DNA of 64,000 nucleotides from Prionace glauca (GCA_037974335.1 CM075736.1:539684-603683), one strand, 5' to 3'. Shown: positions 9,791 to 21,359, counted from the first letter of the stretch. The notes: generated from the letters alone by a model not told the origin. Program-made: numbers and translations.

Positions 9791-10895
9791 GTTAAAGAAA
9801 CCATCCCCTACGGACAAGCCCTCCGTATACACAGGATCTGCTCAAATGAGGAGGATCGCAACAGATACCTCCAGACGCTGAAAGATGCCCTCATAAGAAT
9901 AGGATCTGGCGCTCGACTCATCCATCGATAGTTCTGGCGCGCCACAACGAAAAACCGCACCGACCTCCTCAGGAACACGTCATCCAATACTTCCCCGGAG
10001 CGGAGAAGCTACGACATCTTCTCCAGAGCCTTCAGCATATTATTGATGAAGACAAACGTCTCGCCAAAGCCATCCCCATACCCCCACTTCTTGCCTTCAA
10101 ACAACCAAACAACATCAAACAGACCACTATCTGCAGCAAACTACCCAGCCTTCAGGAGAACAGTGACCACAACACCACATAACCCTGCCACAGCAACCTC
10201 TGCAAGACATGCCGAATCATCGACACGATGCCATCACCTCACTTGAGAACACCATCCACCAAGTACACAGTACATAGTCTTGTAACTCGGCCAATGTTGT
10301 CTACCTGATACGCTGCAGGAAAGGATGTCCCAAGGCATGGTACACTGGGGAGACCATGCAGACGCTACGACAACAGATGAATGAACACTGCTCAATAATC
10401 ACCAGGCAGGCATGTTCTCTTCTTGCCGGGGAACACTTCAGCGCTCACAGGCATTCGGCCTCTGATCTTTGGGTAAGCGTTCTCCAAGGTGGCCTTCACG
10501 ACACATGACAGCGCAGAGACTGATAGTCAAGTTCCGCACACATGAGGACGGCCTCAACCAGGACCTTGGGTTCATGTCACACTGTCTGTAGCCCCCATGA
10601 CTTGCCTGGACTTGGACAATCTCACCAACATTCCTGTCTGGAGACAATATACATCTCTTTAACCTATGCTTAATGCTATCTCCACTCATATTGTCTGCAC
10701 CTTTAAGACTTGAATAGCAGATGAGCTGTAAAGACTCACATTCTAATCAGTATTCTGTAAACTGTGTGTGCCTTTATATGCCTTGTTCCTGATCAGAACT
10801 TTCCACTCACCTGACGAAGGAACAGTGATTCCGAAAGCTTGTGGCGTTTACTATCAAATAAACCTGTTGGACTTTAACCTGGTGTTGTGAGAGTT
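9785..10895 (+). mobile_element. Penelope-like element, RT-end to GIY-YIG half and 3' terminus
   Basis: The plus strand starts at the conserved GQALRIHRICS block (RT thumb side), passes the HNPATATSARHAESS shadow of the zinc-binding-like region and the YTGETMQTLRQQMNEH nuclease motif, and ends with the terminal repeat (ATAAACCTGTTGGAC...TGGTGTTGTGAGAG) at about 10890. More degraded than the copy at 57 kb. It sits between two exon-1 modules facing outward. Confidence 0.8.
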
Positions 10896-11149
10896 CTTAC
10901 TGTGTGAACCCCTTTAATACAGGATCCAGACTCTGGGTTTATCTGATGTTTTATTCTGATTATTTTTAATTTAGTCTATATTTTTTAATCCCTGCGGCGC
11001 TGCCAATCTGGTACCGAAGGTCTGACATTGAAAACCGATTGTGATTTCCCTTGTACAGCCTGTGGTGTGGGTGTGGGTGTGAGGAGCTGTGTTTCCCTGA
11101 GCTGTTCCCACTCACTCTGTGTCCCTGTCCACATTTGGTCTTCACCGTC

Positions 11150-11522
11150 TCACTTCGGGCTCAGGGGCGGAGTCTGGACTGTGCCATTGTGAGACACACA
11201 GGGGGGGGAGTGAGGATTATAGTCCCAGCCTCTGTCAGGAAAAACCGGGTTAAAAGCTGCTTTTCCCCTGAAGGGATTGGAGTGAAACAACAATCCGAGT
11301 GCCGGCTCCCGGGAAACTGTTCAGCCCACACCCGGGGAGAGGGAGGTAGAGAGCGGGGATGGTCAGCACCCCCTCTCTCTGTGTGAATAAACCCAGGTTT
11401 CCCCCGCCCCCGGTCCCCGGGCAGGGCTGTACGTTACTGTTACACATTGTGCTGTAACGGGGAAAGGTGTCTCTTTCCCGCTCAGTGGAGAATCTGACCC
11501 TTTCTGTCCCTCCTGTTGTCAG
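11150..11522 (+). promoter_or_regulatory. Promoter-like module, plus strand (copy 3)
   Basis: Read in the sense direction it holds a GC box (GGGGCGGAG at about 11164-11172), GCTGCTTTTCCCCTG, an inverted CCAAT box (GGGATTGGAGTG), CCCGGGAAAC, GGGGAGAGGGAGG and a polypyrimidine run before TTGTCAG. It is the inverted counterpart of the minus-strand modules. Its version near the exon (TTTCCCGCTCAGTGG) matches the copies at 36.0 and 38.4 kb rather than those at 29.9, 32.7 and 46.7 kb. Confidence 0.5.
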
Positions 11523-11576
11523 TGTGGAGTCTCCGAGCTGATCCCTGTGTGGGGAATGGATGGAAAGGAGCTGCAG
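11523..11576 (+). CDS. IgSF exon-1 copy (MDGKELQ), plus strand
   Basis: The 54-base exon-1 unit is intact, with the ATG at 11556-11558 and a GTACTG donor after CTGCAG at 11576. A second partial copy (about 11660-11682) is followed by GGACTG and cannot act as a donor. No signal-peptide or V exon follows on the plus strand before 13 kb. Confidence 0.5.
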
Positions 11577-11966
11577 GTACTGTCAGTGTCTCAGAGCCGG
11601 CGGGGATCTGGGGGAAACTTTCCTCCATCCTCATCCCCATTCAGCTCCTTATCCGGGGGAATGGATGGAAAGGAGCTGCAGGGACTGTCAGTAAAAACAG
11701 GAGCGGGGGAGGGAGGTGAGGGGAGAAATGGAGGGAGAGGGGAGAATTGATGGGGAGAGAGGGGAAGGGGTGGCGGCAGTGAAGAGGCAGCTGGAGCGGC
11801 TCCTGATGATTTAGAGCCATTGAAAAATAAATGAACAAAATTGCAGTGCCTTTGGTTGATAAGCAGATGGAGAATCTGATTGACTCGCCCTCTGACTCTT
11901 TGTCCAGGAGGAAAGTTGTGTAAATTCCCAGCTCAGAATTAAAATTTAAAATTCAATTTCATTGGG

Positions 11967-12305
11967 ATCATAGAATCCCTACAGTGCAGAAAGAGGCCAT
12001 TTGGCCCATCGAGTCTGCACCGACCACAATCCCACCCAGGCTCTACCCCCATATCGCTGTACATTTAACCCGCCAATGCCTCTAATCTACACATCCCTGG
12101 ACACTAAGGGGCAATTTAGCATGGCCAATCAACCTAACCCGCACATCTTTGGAGTGTGGAAACAGGGGCACCCAGAGGAAACCCCCGCAGACACGGGGAA
12201 AATGTGCAGACTCCATACAGACAGTGACCCAAGCCGGGAATCGAACCCAGGTCCCTGGAGCTGTGAAGCAGCAGTGCTAATCACTGTGCTACCGGGCCAC
12301 CCATT
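11967..12305 (-). mobile_element. tRNA-headed SINE within the inverted unit
   Basis: The family tail (CCCTACAGTGCAGAAAGAGG in reverse) starts near 11970 and the B box (GAATCGAACCCAGG) and head end near 12300. It is the counterpart of the SINEs at 31593, 34880 and 37557, so it predates the unit duplications. Confidence 0.75.
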
Positions 12306-12419
12306 TCTCTTCAGAACTGTTCTGTTTTTAGCTCCAATTTAGAGCAACTGAAATATGTTCTGTTTTCACCTAAAAACTACAGACAATGATTATGTAGTTA
12401 TATCTTTCTCTTCTGTTCC

Positions 12420-12715
12420 CACTGCCACATTCTTCAATAAAACCTCCCAAAGCCACAACCTCCAGCCTCCTCTAGAAGGACAAGGGCACCAGGAACATGG
12501 GGAACACCATCACCTCCAAGGTCCCCTCCCAGTCTCTCACACACCGTCCCCACTTGGAGATATATCGGCCGTTCCTTCATCGTCACTGGGTGAGAATCCT
12601 GGAGCTCCCTCCCTAACGGCACCTTCACCACACGGGACTGAAACTCTTCAAGAAGAAACCCCATCACCACCTTCTCAAGGGACATCTTCACATGTCAGTT
12701 TTCACTGTGAAGGTT
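12420..12715 (+). mobile_element. LINE 3'-end relic (inverted unit)
   Basis: Same element as at 8110-8395 and 31205-31485, here in plus orientation. It marks the end of the inverted copy of the exon-1 unit (about 10900-12720). Confidence 0.55.
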
Positions 12716-12859
12716 TAATTTTAGAAGATTAAATTTCAAGCCGTTCATTTTGGGAAGCCACGTTGTCATGAAAGGTGCTACATAAATGCAAGCCCTGTTT
12801 TCAAAGTTGCTCCAAGGTCTCCCTCCAAAACCGGCATCCATTAACCTGGCATCAATGAT

Positions 12860-13290
12860 GTTCCATTTCTAGTGGCTGGAATCACCGCTCCAGAGGCTGC
12901 CCTCTGCTCCTGGGCAATGGCCTCCTTGAAAGGCACTCACACAAAGAAGGCAAATATCCTTGCAAACCTCTTGCGGCATTTCAGTGTCAGTTCTGCTTCC
13001 TCCAGCTTGGTGTCAGAAGTAGGTGGGTTCCAGCGGACCGGAGGTTGCTGCTTTCGCCTTGAGCATCGAGGCCTGGGTTCAGTCTCTTCATCGGGCAGCA
13101 AGTGAGTTGACGCAGCCAAGTCCAGCACATCCATCTCAAATCCAAGGTTAGGGACAGAGAATGGGAGCTGGCAGGTTCCAGAGTTTCTTCCGAGACTCTC
13201 GATATGACCCACGAGCGTGGCTATGTCCGTATCCATTCCTGGCCACCAGACAGAGCACCTTGCGAGCATTTTAATTTTTGTTACTCCTGG
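12860..13290 (-). mobile_element. Ty3/gypsy-type LTR retroelement remnant (integrase region)
   Basis: On the minus strand, MLARCSVWWPGMDTDI resembles the start of a gypsy integrase. It runs on to a CSRRKQQPPVRW-like C-terminus, so only pieces of pol remain. An old, broken fossil with large losses; no LTRs recognised. Confidence 0.6.
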
Positions 13291-13364
13291 GCAGCCATGG
13301 TGATGTTTGGCCAGGATGGGTCAGTGGCTCTGGCCTGGAATAACCACTCTGGAGCCCCATTGGA

Positions 13365-13695
13365 GTACGTCGAACATTACAGCACAATACAGGCCCTTCG
13401 GCCCTGGATGTTGTGCCAAACTATGTCAAGCCCAAGATTAAACTATCGCACTCTCTATCATTCTGATGCGCTCCAGGTGCTTATCCAATAACCGCCTGAA
13501 AGTTCCTAAAGTGTCCGACTCCATTATCACAGCGGACGGTGCATTCCACTTCCCAGCCACTCTCTGAGCAAAGAATCTACCTCAGACATCCCTCCGATTT
13601 CTCCCACTATCAACCTTAGAGTTATGCCCCTAGTAACAGCTGCATCCACCCGAAGAAATAGTCTTTGCACGTCCACTCTATCAATCCCCTAAATA
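13365..13695 (-). mobile_element. LINE 3' fragment (CR1-like, older family)
   Basis: The 3' end starts at GAACATTACAGCACAATACAG (shown here in part), a terminus shared with the element at 26005-26428. The minus strand then gives the C-terminal RT tail, degraded. Confidence 0.6.
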
Positions 13696-13905
13696 AAGTC
13701 TGCACATTCTTCCCCGCGTCTGTGTGGGTTTCCTCCGGGTGCTCCAGGTTTCCTCCCACTGTCCAAAAGATGTGCTGGAATGGGTTCACTGGCCATGCTA
13801 AATTGCCCCTTAATGTCCCAGGATGTATAAGTTAAATGGATTGGCCATGCTAAATTACCCCATCAGTGTCCAAAGATGTGTAGGTTCGGTGGATCAGTCA
13901 TGTGT
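13696..13905 (+). mobile_element. Partial tRNA-headed SINE
   Basis: The SINE body (TGGGTTTCCTCCGGGTGCTC, GGCCATGCTAAATTGCCCC) is present without the tRNA head. An internal segment (TTGGCCATGCTAAATTACCC) is repeated. Confidence 0.65.
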
Positions 13906-13971
13906 GGAGTCTCAATCTTTCTCTACACCCGAGCTGTGACTGTTACACTACATTCTGCACTCACTCATTTC

Positions 13972-14503
13972 ATAAGAACATAAGAAATAGGAGCAGGAGT
14001 AGGCCATCTGGCCCTTCGAGCCTGCCATTCAATAAGATCATGGCTGATCTGTCGTGACTCAGCTCCACCTTCCCGCCCTCTCCCCATAACCCTTAATCCC
14101 TTCTCTTATCAAAAACCCATCAACCCGTTTCTTAAAAATATTTAGCGAGGCAGCCTCCACCACTTCAACGGGCAGAGAATTCCAGAGACTCACCACCCTT
14201 TGAGTGAAGAAGTTCCTCCTCAACTCTGTTCTAAACCGCCTCCCCTTTATCTTGAGGCTGTGCCCCCTAGTCCTACTGTCTTTTTTGAGCGGGAACAGTC
14301 TCTCCACCTCTATCCTATCCATCCCATTCATCATCTTATACATCTCAATGAGATCTCCCCTCATTCTTCTAAACTCTAACGAGTACAAGCCTAGTTTATT
14401 CAGCCTCTCCTCATAGCTCAATCCCCTCAACTCCGGTATCAGCCTAGTAAACCTCCTCTGCACTCCCTCCAGGGCCAAAATATCCTTGTGCAGGTGCGGC
14501 GCC
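13972..14503 (-). mobile_element. CR1 LINE, 5'-truncated
   Basis: The 3' terminus is at 13972 (reverse of CTTATGTTCTTATG). The minus strand encodes the ORF2 C-terminus ([36 protein letters not shown]). The frame is open from about 14500, so the insertion is recent. Confidence 0.85.
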
Positions 14504-14509
14504 CCTCTA

Positions 14510-14675
14510 CATACGGCATGCTTTGTCAATACAGCGTACAAGAAACAATACTTTTCACTGTATACTAATACATATGAGATACATAATAAATACAATCCTA
14601 TCCAGGGGAGGGGAAGTAAGATACTCTGTCTAAATGGCCTCTTCTGCACTGTAGGGATTCTATGATGATATTGTA
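14510..14675 (+). repeat. LINE 3'-tail fragment and SINE tail
   Basis: About 14515-14610 matches the 3' end (AATACTTTTCACTGTATACT) of the LINE whose other copy starts at 43930. About 14632-14670 is a SINE tail (TCTGCACTGTAGGGATTCT). Confidence 0.5.
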
Positions 14676-14679
14676 ACTG

Positions 14680-15535
14680 GATAGAAAGGCAGACAGACAA
14701 TCTATCAAGGGGACACTGAATATTGAAGCAGATTCGCAAGGTTTAATGGGTGACTCCAAAGCCAGAACATCATTTTCTGTATGACTGTCGTGTGGGTAAA
14801 TTAGACAGAAAAGCAATGATTAACATGGAACTTGAAAAACATTGCTGACTGTGTATTTTTGCCCCATGCGGTGAGTGTTGGTCGAATCATAAGTAAGCCC
14901 AGAGGTAAACTGAGCACAAAAGCCCAAACTAATTTCGCCGGGGAGTCTCAGATTGCGTCAGTCCAGTAATAGATTTAGTCCCAATACTAAATTTACCCAG
15001 TATCAGTACCAGATATTGAGAGTGTAACGAGAACGGAAAGGAAGGATTGATAGAAATTCAAGTCTCTTTGTTCGAAACGCTGCTGGAAAGTGCCAGTGTT
15101 TCAATCTCTCACGCGGACAGGATTAAAGAAATGAATTCCCGCACACGATCCACTGCATCGACACACAGGCAAGAATAGGGATTTGAGAGCAGTGAAGCTT
15201 TCAGTATTTCAGGAATTTCAACTGTGTGTCAATAATGGAAAGTTCTGCAAACAAAAGACCTGTTTCGGCTGATTGAGAGAGAGGTAGCCACACAATGTAA
15301 TCATTCCGGAACAAGAGGCAACTCGGAATCTGGTTCGATCGCAACAATATCACAAGTCACCCCTCAGCACTTCAGAATGTTTTCATTTCCCCCCCACAAC
15401 ATTACTTTCAACATCCAAATATCTCCCAACTAAAGCATCTGTGGAGTTATCCAGACATGCAAATCACATTGGTTCAAAGTGCTGGGGGCAAACAGAATTC
15501 AACTCGGAATCTTAAATGTGCCGTAAATATTCTGT
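14680..15535. other. No gene seen
   Basis: Apparently single-copy sequence. I find no exon, RNA gene or clear repeat. Confidence 0.4.
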
Positions 15536-15544
15536 GCGCTGGGT

Positions 15545-15950
15545 AAGAGCTGTGCATGCTGCTACACACAAACACACAGGAACACACCTGAGTGCATGCA
15601 CACATATATGCACAAGCATACACAGGCACACACACACGCAAACACCACACCTGTGTGCATGCACACACACACACGCAAACCCATACCTGGTGCATGCACA
15701 CACATGTTCATGCATGCACGGGCACAAGTTTGTGGGCACATACGCACACATACAAACACAGGCCTGTGCGTATGTACACAGGCATGCATTTGCACACCTG
15801 TGCAACGCACATCTATACACATTCACCCAACTGTGTGCATGCACACATCTGTTACAGGCACACACACTTGTGAAAGTACACATAGCTATATACACATGTA
15901 TGCATGTGGACATGCGCACACACACACAGCTGTGTCTGCACATCTGTGAG
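15545..15950. repeat. Degenerate CA/TG-rich tandem repeat
   Basis: Irregular runs of (CA)n mixed with TGCATGCACACA blocks extend over about 400 bp. Alternating purine-pyrimidine runs of this kind can adopt Z-DNA. The long His/Thr- or Cys-rich frames here result from composition. Confidence 0.8.
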
Positions 15951-16109
15951 TACAGACAGAGACAGACTCAGAGCTGCACCTTTCAAAGCTTGATTCAAAA
16001 GCTTTATTGTGTTTCCTTCAGAAAGTTTTCCAATGTCTACAGCACTAAGAAACAAAAGACAATAATCAGATTATGCCTGCCATCTTACATAGCCAGCTGC
16101 TGGCTCCAG

Positions 16110-18140
16110 CTCCAGTATGTGTGGAATGTCAGCTGGAATGGCTTTTTCAGTTTCCCCGTCATACGAACTGTTTCAATTTTGCCAGAGCTGGATCTTTTTG
16201 AGTCCACGGCCAAATTGTATTTGCTGCCACTGGGAGAGTTTCCAAAAAGTTAATTGTCATCACCATCTCTTCCATTGGGGGTACAAGTGGAGTGTCGATC
16301 TGTAGTAACTCCATGGTGTTAGTGATTCAGCCTCCTGGACGGTGGTCCAGTTGATAATTAGAGGCAGCCAAGAATGAAGTTCATCATTGGATTCAGGCTG
16401 ATGCCATGGGTGACACCACCTTGTCATCCTTTAGCAATCTGAGTAGTGGTTTGTGGTCTGTGACAATGATTAACTTTCACCCTTACAGCTCCTGGTGGAA
16501 TATCTCAACCCCGAATATTCCCGCGAACCCTTTTTCAATGTGGAGTATTTGTGTTCTGAGATCGCCAAGGTCATGGAAGTGTACACGATTGGGTGTACAT
16601 CTTCAATTGGCCACCCATGTACAAATACCACCCCAATTCTGTATGGGGTTGCATTGCAGGTCAGTAATAGTTCTTTCCTGGGATCGTAATGTGCAAGAAC
16701 ATTCGACAAGGAAAGCTGTTGTTCTACTTTATGGAAAGCCTAGGATTGAGTGGAAGCGCACTCCCAAGGCTGATCTTTTTTAGTAGTTGGTGTAACGGGG
16801 CCAGGATGGAGGCAAATTGGGTATAAATTTCCCAAATTGGGTTACCAACTCCAAAAATGATCTTATCTCTTGAGTGGACATGGGGCGCCTTTGATTGCCC
16901 GCATCTTGTCTTCCAAGGAGTGTACATCAGACTTGTCCAATCTGTTGCCCAGTTGGGTCATTTGGGGGACTTGAGGTACACAATTCTCCTTTCTTAGGTG
17001 TACGCCTATTGTGGAAAATTGACTTTGAAATTCCTCAAGGTTCTCTAAACCTTTTTTAAAGTTAAACTTTATTCATTAGTGTCACAAGTCGACTTACATT
17101 AACACTGCAATGAAGTTACTGTGAAAATCCCCCAGTTGCCACACTCTGGTGCCAGTTCATGTACACTGAGGGAGAATTTAGCACGGCCAATGTACCTAAC
17201 CAGCGCGTCTTTCGGACTGCGGGAGTAAACCGGAGCACCCGGAGGAAACTCCTTATTCGTTTTTCCTGTTATGAGGACATCATCCAGATAAACAGCTACC
17301 TGAGGCAGACGATATAAGATGTTTTCCATTGTCTGCTGTAAAATCATGCAGGCTAACGATACCCCAAATAATAATCTAGTGTACTGGTAAAGGCTTTTAT
17401 GGGTATGAATTGTTGAATATTGGTGGGAATTCTCATCCAGTTGTGTTTGTAAGTAAGCGTGACTCATCAAGTTTCGAAGAGTGCTCCTGCCAACTTTACA
17501 TACAAGTCCTTGATCTGAGGGATCGGGTATTTATCCAGCTGCGAGAAATGGTTTACCATTTGTTTAAAATCCCCGTAAAGGATCTAGATTCAGAACTGGT
17601 CCATATGGTGCTGTGCTGGTTTGATGATCCCTTCACGCTCCAGTCTCCAGATTTAAGTTTCAATGTTTTCTCGGAAGGTAAATGGTACTGGGCGGGCCTT
17701 GCAAAATTGCAGAATTGCTTCCTGATCAATTTGTAAGGTTGCCTTGGCTCCTTTGATAGTCCCTAGGCCCTCCTGGAAAACTTCAGGGTATTTAAGCAGG
17801 ACTTCACTAAGATGGCCATTTTTTTAAATGTTATGGGGCCGTGTTTTACTAAATCTATGTCTTGTAGGGCTCTTTGCTGTTTAGGCTCCACATACTAGAA
17901 ACAATTACAATGCACCACCAGGCGGGATTCTGAAGGGACATGAGACTGATTGATTGCAGTTTGGCTTTGTTTTGGGGATGTGCTGTGGACAGACCTGAAG
18001 GTTTGTGTATCTGGATGCTTCCTGAGTGAGGCTATGTAATCGCCTGCGTTCAAATTGTGGTCCCCGAACTCAGTCAAACCGGCGTGGGGTGTCCACTTCC
18101 ATCGGGATATCTTGCCACTCATACGCTCCGCTAGCAGCAT
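16110..18140 (-). mobile_element. Ty3/gypsy-type LTR retroelement remnant (pol)
   Basis: Minus-strand pieces match gypsy pol in the expected order: an RT block with LYQYTRLLFGVS and VAVYLDDVLITGKT (about 17450-17280), a connection-like block (about 16900-16800) and an RNase H block with SEHKYSTLKKGS (about 16700-16500). A SINE is inserted inside. It is an old fossil with many breaks; no LTR pair was recognised. Confidence 0.7.
17055..17255 (-). mobile_element. SINE fragment nested in the gypsy remnant
   Basis: The block AAACTTTATTCATTAGTGTC, followed by TGAAGTTACTGTGAAAATC and CGTCTTTCGGACTGCGGGAG, is the 3' part of the SINE family seen more fully at 18320-18621. Confidence 0.7.
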
Positions 18141-18319
18141 TTTCCAATGGTGAGGCCAATGTAAGGCTGTAGCACCTGTGTGAAGTCAAGTTAAGCTTCA
18201 GTTAATAGATATTTTTGAATCGTTCCATTTTTAATCCCACAAACCAGGAGGTCTCTAAGCATCTCATTAAACCAAATTTACATGCTTCCACCAGTCAGCT
18301 TATGCTCGTTAGGAAACCA

Positions 18320-18621
18320 ATTTCTCTTTATTTATTTATTATAGTCACAAGTCGGCTTTCATTAACACAGCAATTAAGTTATTGTGAAAATCTCCCAGTC
18401 TCCACACTCTGGTGCGAGTTTGGATACACTGAGTGATGGTCACTGCCCTTAACCGGCACGTCTTTCAGACTGTGGGAGAAAATCGGAGCACCCAGAGGAA
18501 ACCCACGCAGACATGGGAAGAACATGCAGACTCAACACAGACAGTGACCCGAGCCAGGAATCGAACCCAGGTCCCTGGAGCTGTGAAGCAGCAGTGCTAA
18601 CCACTGTGCTACTGTGCCGCC
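18320..18621 (-). mobile_element. tRNA-headed SINE, full length
   Basis: From an AT-rich tail (TTTATTTATTATAGTCAC) to the reverse-complemented head (CTAACCACTGTGCTACTGTG). The B box reads GAATCGAACCCAGG on this strand. Confidence 0.8.
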
Positions 18622-19690
18622 TTTAAGAGCCCGTGGTGTAGGAGGCAAGATACCAGCATGGATAGAAGATTGGTTGACTGGGCGAAGACAGAGAGTGGGG
18701 GTAAAGGGGTCTTTTTCAGGATGGCAGTCAGTGACTAGTGGAGTTCCACAGGGTCCACAAGTTTTTACTTTATATATCAATGATCCAGATGAAAGAATTA
18801 AAGGCACTGTGGCTACGATTACAAACGAAACAAAGATAGGTGGAGGGACAGGTAATATCGGAGAGGCGGAAGGACAGGTTAGGAAAATGAGCAAAGAAGT
18901 TGCAGACAGAATACAATGTGTGAGATTGTGAACTTTGGTAGGAGGAATAGAGGCATAGACTATTTTCTAGATGGAGAGAGAATTCAGAAATCGGAAGCGC
19001 AAAGGGATCTGGGAGTCTTAATTCAGGATTCCCTTGAGGTTAATTTGCAGGTTCAGTCTTAGGACTAGAATATAAAAGCAGGGGTGTACTGCTCAGGCTT
19101 TATAAGGCTCTAGTCAGACCACGTTTAGAATATTGTGAGCAATTTTGGGTCCAGTATCGAAGGAAAGATGTGCTGGCTGTAGAGGGTTCAGAGGAGGTTC
19201 ACGAGAATGATCCCAGGAATGAAAAGCTTAACGTACAAGGAGCGTCTGAGGACTCTGGGTCAGTACTCGATGGAATTTAGAAAGCTGAGGAGGGGAATCT
19301 CATTGAAACTTACAGAATAATGAAAGACATGGATAGAGTGGACATGGGGAAAGATGTTTCCATTAGTGGGAGAGACTAGGATCCAAAGGCACAGCCTCAG
19401 AGTAGAGCGGCGACCCTTCAGAACTGAGATCAGGAGGAATTTCTTCAGCAAGAGGATTGAGAGTCTCTGGAATTCATTGCCACAGAAGGCTGTGGAGGCC
19501 AGGTCACAGTGCATTTAAGACAGAGACAGATTGGTTCTTGATTGATAAAAGGATCACTGGGAAAAAGCAGGAGAATGGAGTTGAGAAACTTATCAGCCAT
19601 GATGTCATGCTGGAGCAGTCTCAATGGGCTAAATTACCTAATTCTGCTCCTATATCCTGTGGTCTTATAGAGGACAGTGGAGGGAGGGTC
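18622..19690 (+). mobile_element. Diverged CR1-like LINE, RT C-terminal part
   Basis: The plus strand shows AWIEDWLTGRRQRVGV, SVTSGVPQG and INDPDE, then a broken C-terminal half (LRIPGMK-type, SLWNSLPQKAVEARS in pieces). The sequence is far from the young CR1 copies, with many stops. It is an older subfamily. Confidence 0.75.
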
Positions 19691-20160
19691 ATGGGATACT
19701 TTAATTTGGAGTTAAACAGATTTTTATTGATAAGGAAGTCATAGGGTTTTGAGGGCGGGTAGTAGTGTGAAGAAACAGGGAAATAAAATCGAGGCCACTG
19801 TCAAGTCGGCCATTATCCGGTCAAACGGTGATGCAGGGTTGAGGAGTTGAATGGCTTACTGCTGTTCCTAATTTCGAAGTTCCTGTGTCTTGCATCAGCA
19901 GAACAAACTGTACACAGTACTCAATGTTTGGTCTGGCCCATGCTCCACCTACATTTCAGCAAGATTTTTTTCCTCTTATTCTCCGAGCAAATTGCAATGA
20001 AGACCAACATCCCATTTACCTTGTTGACTGTTTGCAGAATCTGGGTGTTAACTTGGTGATTTGGGTACAAATCTCTCCAAATGCCATTCACTGGCCTCTC
20101 TGCTTTTCCATTCTTCCAAACCATTTCCCACATTATATTCCATCTGCCACCATTATTTCC
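19691..20160. mobile_element. Old LINE 3' fragments
   Basis: About 19691-19890 is a plus-oriented CR1-like 3' end (GAGGAGTTGAATGGCTTACT). About 19893-20160 is a minus-oriented, older LINE (CTGTACACAGTACTCAATG) that resumes after the Penelope-like insertion. Confidence 0.55.
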
Positions 20161-20409
20161 TGATGTGGAGATGCTGGTGTTGGACTGGTGTGGGAGATTC
20201 TCTCCAGCCAGTGTTGTGCAGTGTCAGTGGTACACACCAGTTCAACAGCTACCATTGACACTGCAAACTGCTGGCTCAAAGTGGAGAGGATCTCCAAGAA
20301 GATCGTGTCTATCACCACTCACCTGATGAAGGAGCAGCACTCCGAAAGCTCGTGATTCCAAATAAACCTGTTGGATTTTAATCTGCTGTTGTGTGATTTC
20401 TTATTGTAC
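20161..20409 (+). mobile_element. Short Penelope-like derivative
   Basis: It begins TGATGTGGAGATGCTGGTG, loses nearly all internal sequence, and ends in the terminal repeat (AATAAACCTGTTGGATTT). CATTATTTCC lies on both sides (about 20151-20160 and 20410-20420), a target duplication. It splits an old LINE. Confidence 0.75.
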
Positions 20410-20785
20410 CCATTATTTCCCGATTACTGAACTGGCCAAGATCTGTTTGCAACCCCAGTGTCCTCCTCACAACTTACTCTCCTACTTTCTATCATCAGTA
20501 AACTTGGACATATCGCACTCTCCTCCCTGATCAAAGTCACTGATAGAGATTGTGAATATCTGAGGCACCAGCACTGATCCCTGCAGCACCAGTTACATCC
20601 CGCCAACCAAAAATCACCCATTTGTTCCTCCTCTGTTTCTGTCCATTAACCGATCCTCAATCCATGCTATATTACCCCCAATACCCTGAGCCTGTATCTG
20701 TTGTGTGACACCTTATCAAACACCTTCTGAAATTCCAGATACATTCCTCATCCACTGGTTTTCCCAGTGGGATAATATTTGCTCC
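20410..20785 (-). mobile_element. Old LINE fragment (RT), interrupted
   Basis: This continues the minus-strand LINE of 19893-20160. The stretch around GATCCTCAATCCATGCTA and CACCTTATCAAACACCTTCT is the reverse of the CR1 RT region seen intact at 50.9-51.1 kb. Confidence 0.65.
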
Positions 20786-20983
20786 TTTCCAATCCACGGG
20801 GACTGTTCAACGGCGAGAGGATAACAAGCTGGAAGTGAGTGGTTAACGCTGCTCAATGATAGGGTGGATTGAAGTATCCTCACAGCTCAGTAAATGGACA
20901 GTTCTAGAGTTCAGTAACATTGAACAAACATTATAAACCAAAAACAGGATTCAATGGAAACAGTGGAACATTCTGGAACTCAC

Positions 20984-21098
20984 CATCGTTAGCACTTTCG
21001 GAATATATAAATCCCAATTCCAGCAACAGCAAAAATAGCAACAAAAATTCCAATTCCAATTCCTAATCCAACTCTTGTTCTAGTAGAGGGTTCGGGAC
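20984..21098 (-). CDS. Transmembrane exon of the left IgSF gene
   Basis: On the minus strand a TGTCTCTAG acceptor opens a 115-base exon closed by ATG/GTGAGT. Entered in phase 1, as the V2 exon requires, it reads GPEPSTRTR, then about 20 Gly/Ile/Val/Ala residues (GxxxG-like, no charge), then IYIFRKC and a stop at 20989-20991. That is a juxtamembrane stalk, a membrane helix and a four-residue tail ending in Cys, a possible palmitoylation site. The stop lies 5 bases before the donor, so a 3' UTR exon should lie further left; I could not find it. With exon 1, signal, V1 and V2 the coding length is 873 bases, in frame throughout. No signalling motif is present in the tail. Confidence 0.65.
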
Positions 21099-21359
21099 CT
21101 AGAGACAGAATGAAGCCATTAACAGACTGGGACACACTCACAAAACTAACAGCAGAGACCTTCAGCATCGAGTATTTCAGAACCATCCCCAGTACAAACA
21201 GATCCCTGGTTAATTCTAGTCCTGGAGGGATGTGTGAGGTTAGACACCAATAATCTCACACACACTAGGCCGCTCCACAGCTCCTTGCACACAGACACTG
21301 CCCCATAATGTGACCGATACATGCTTTCCAATAGAGATAACTGGTCATTGAGCAGCAAT

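Noticed and set aside
12937-13269. Host gene with WWPGMDTDI domain
   Set aside because: It matches the gypsy integrase start and C-terminus; a broken LTR-element fossil.
15474-16253. His/Thr-rich and Cys-rich reading frames
   Set aside because: Produced by CA/TG repeats; no domain and no conservation signal.
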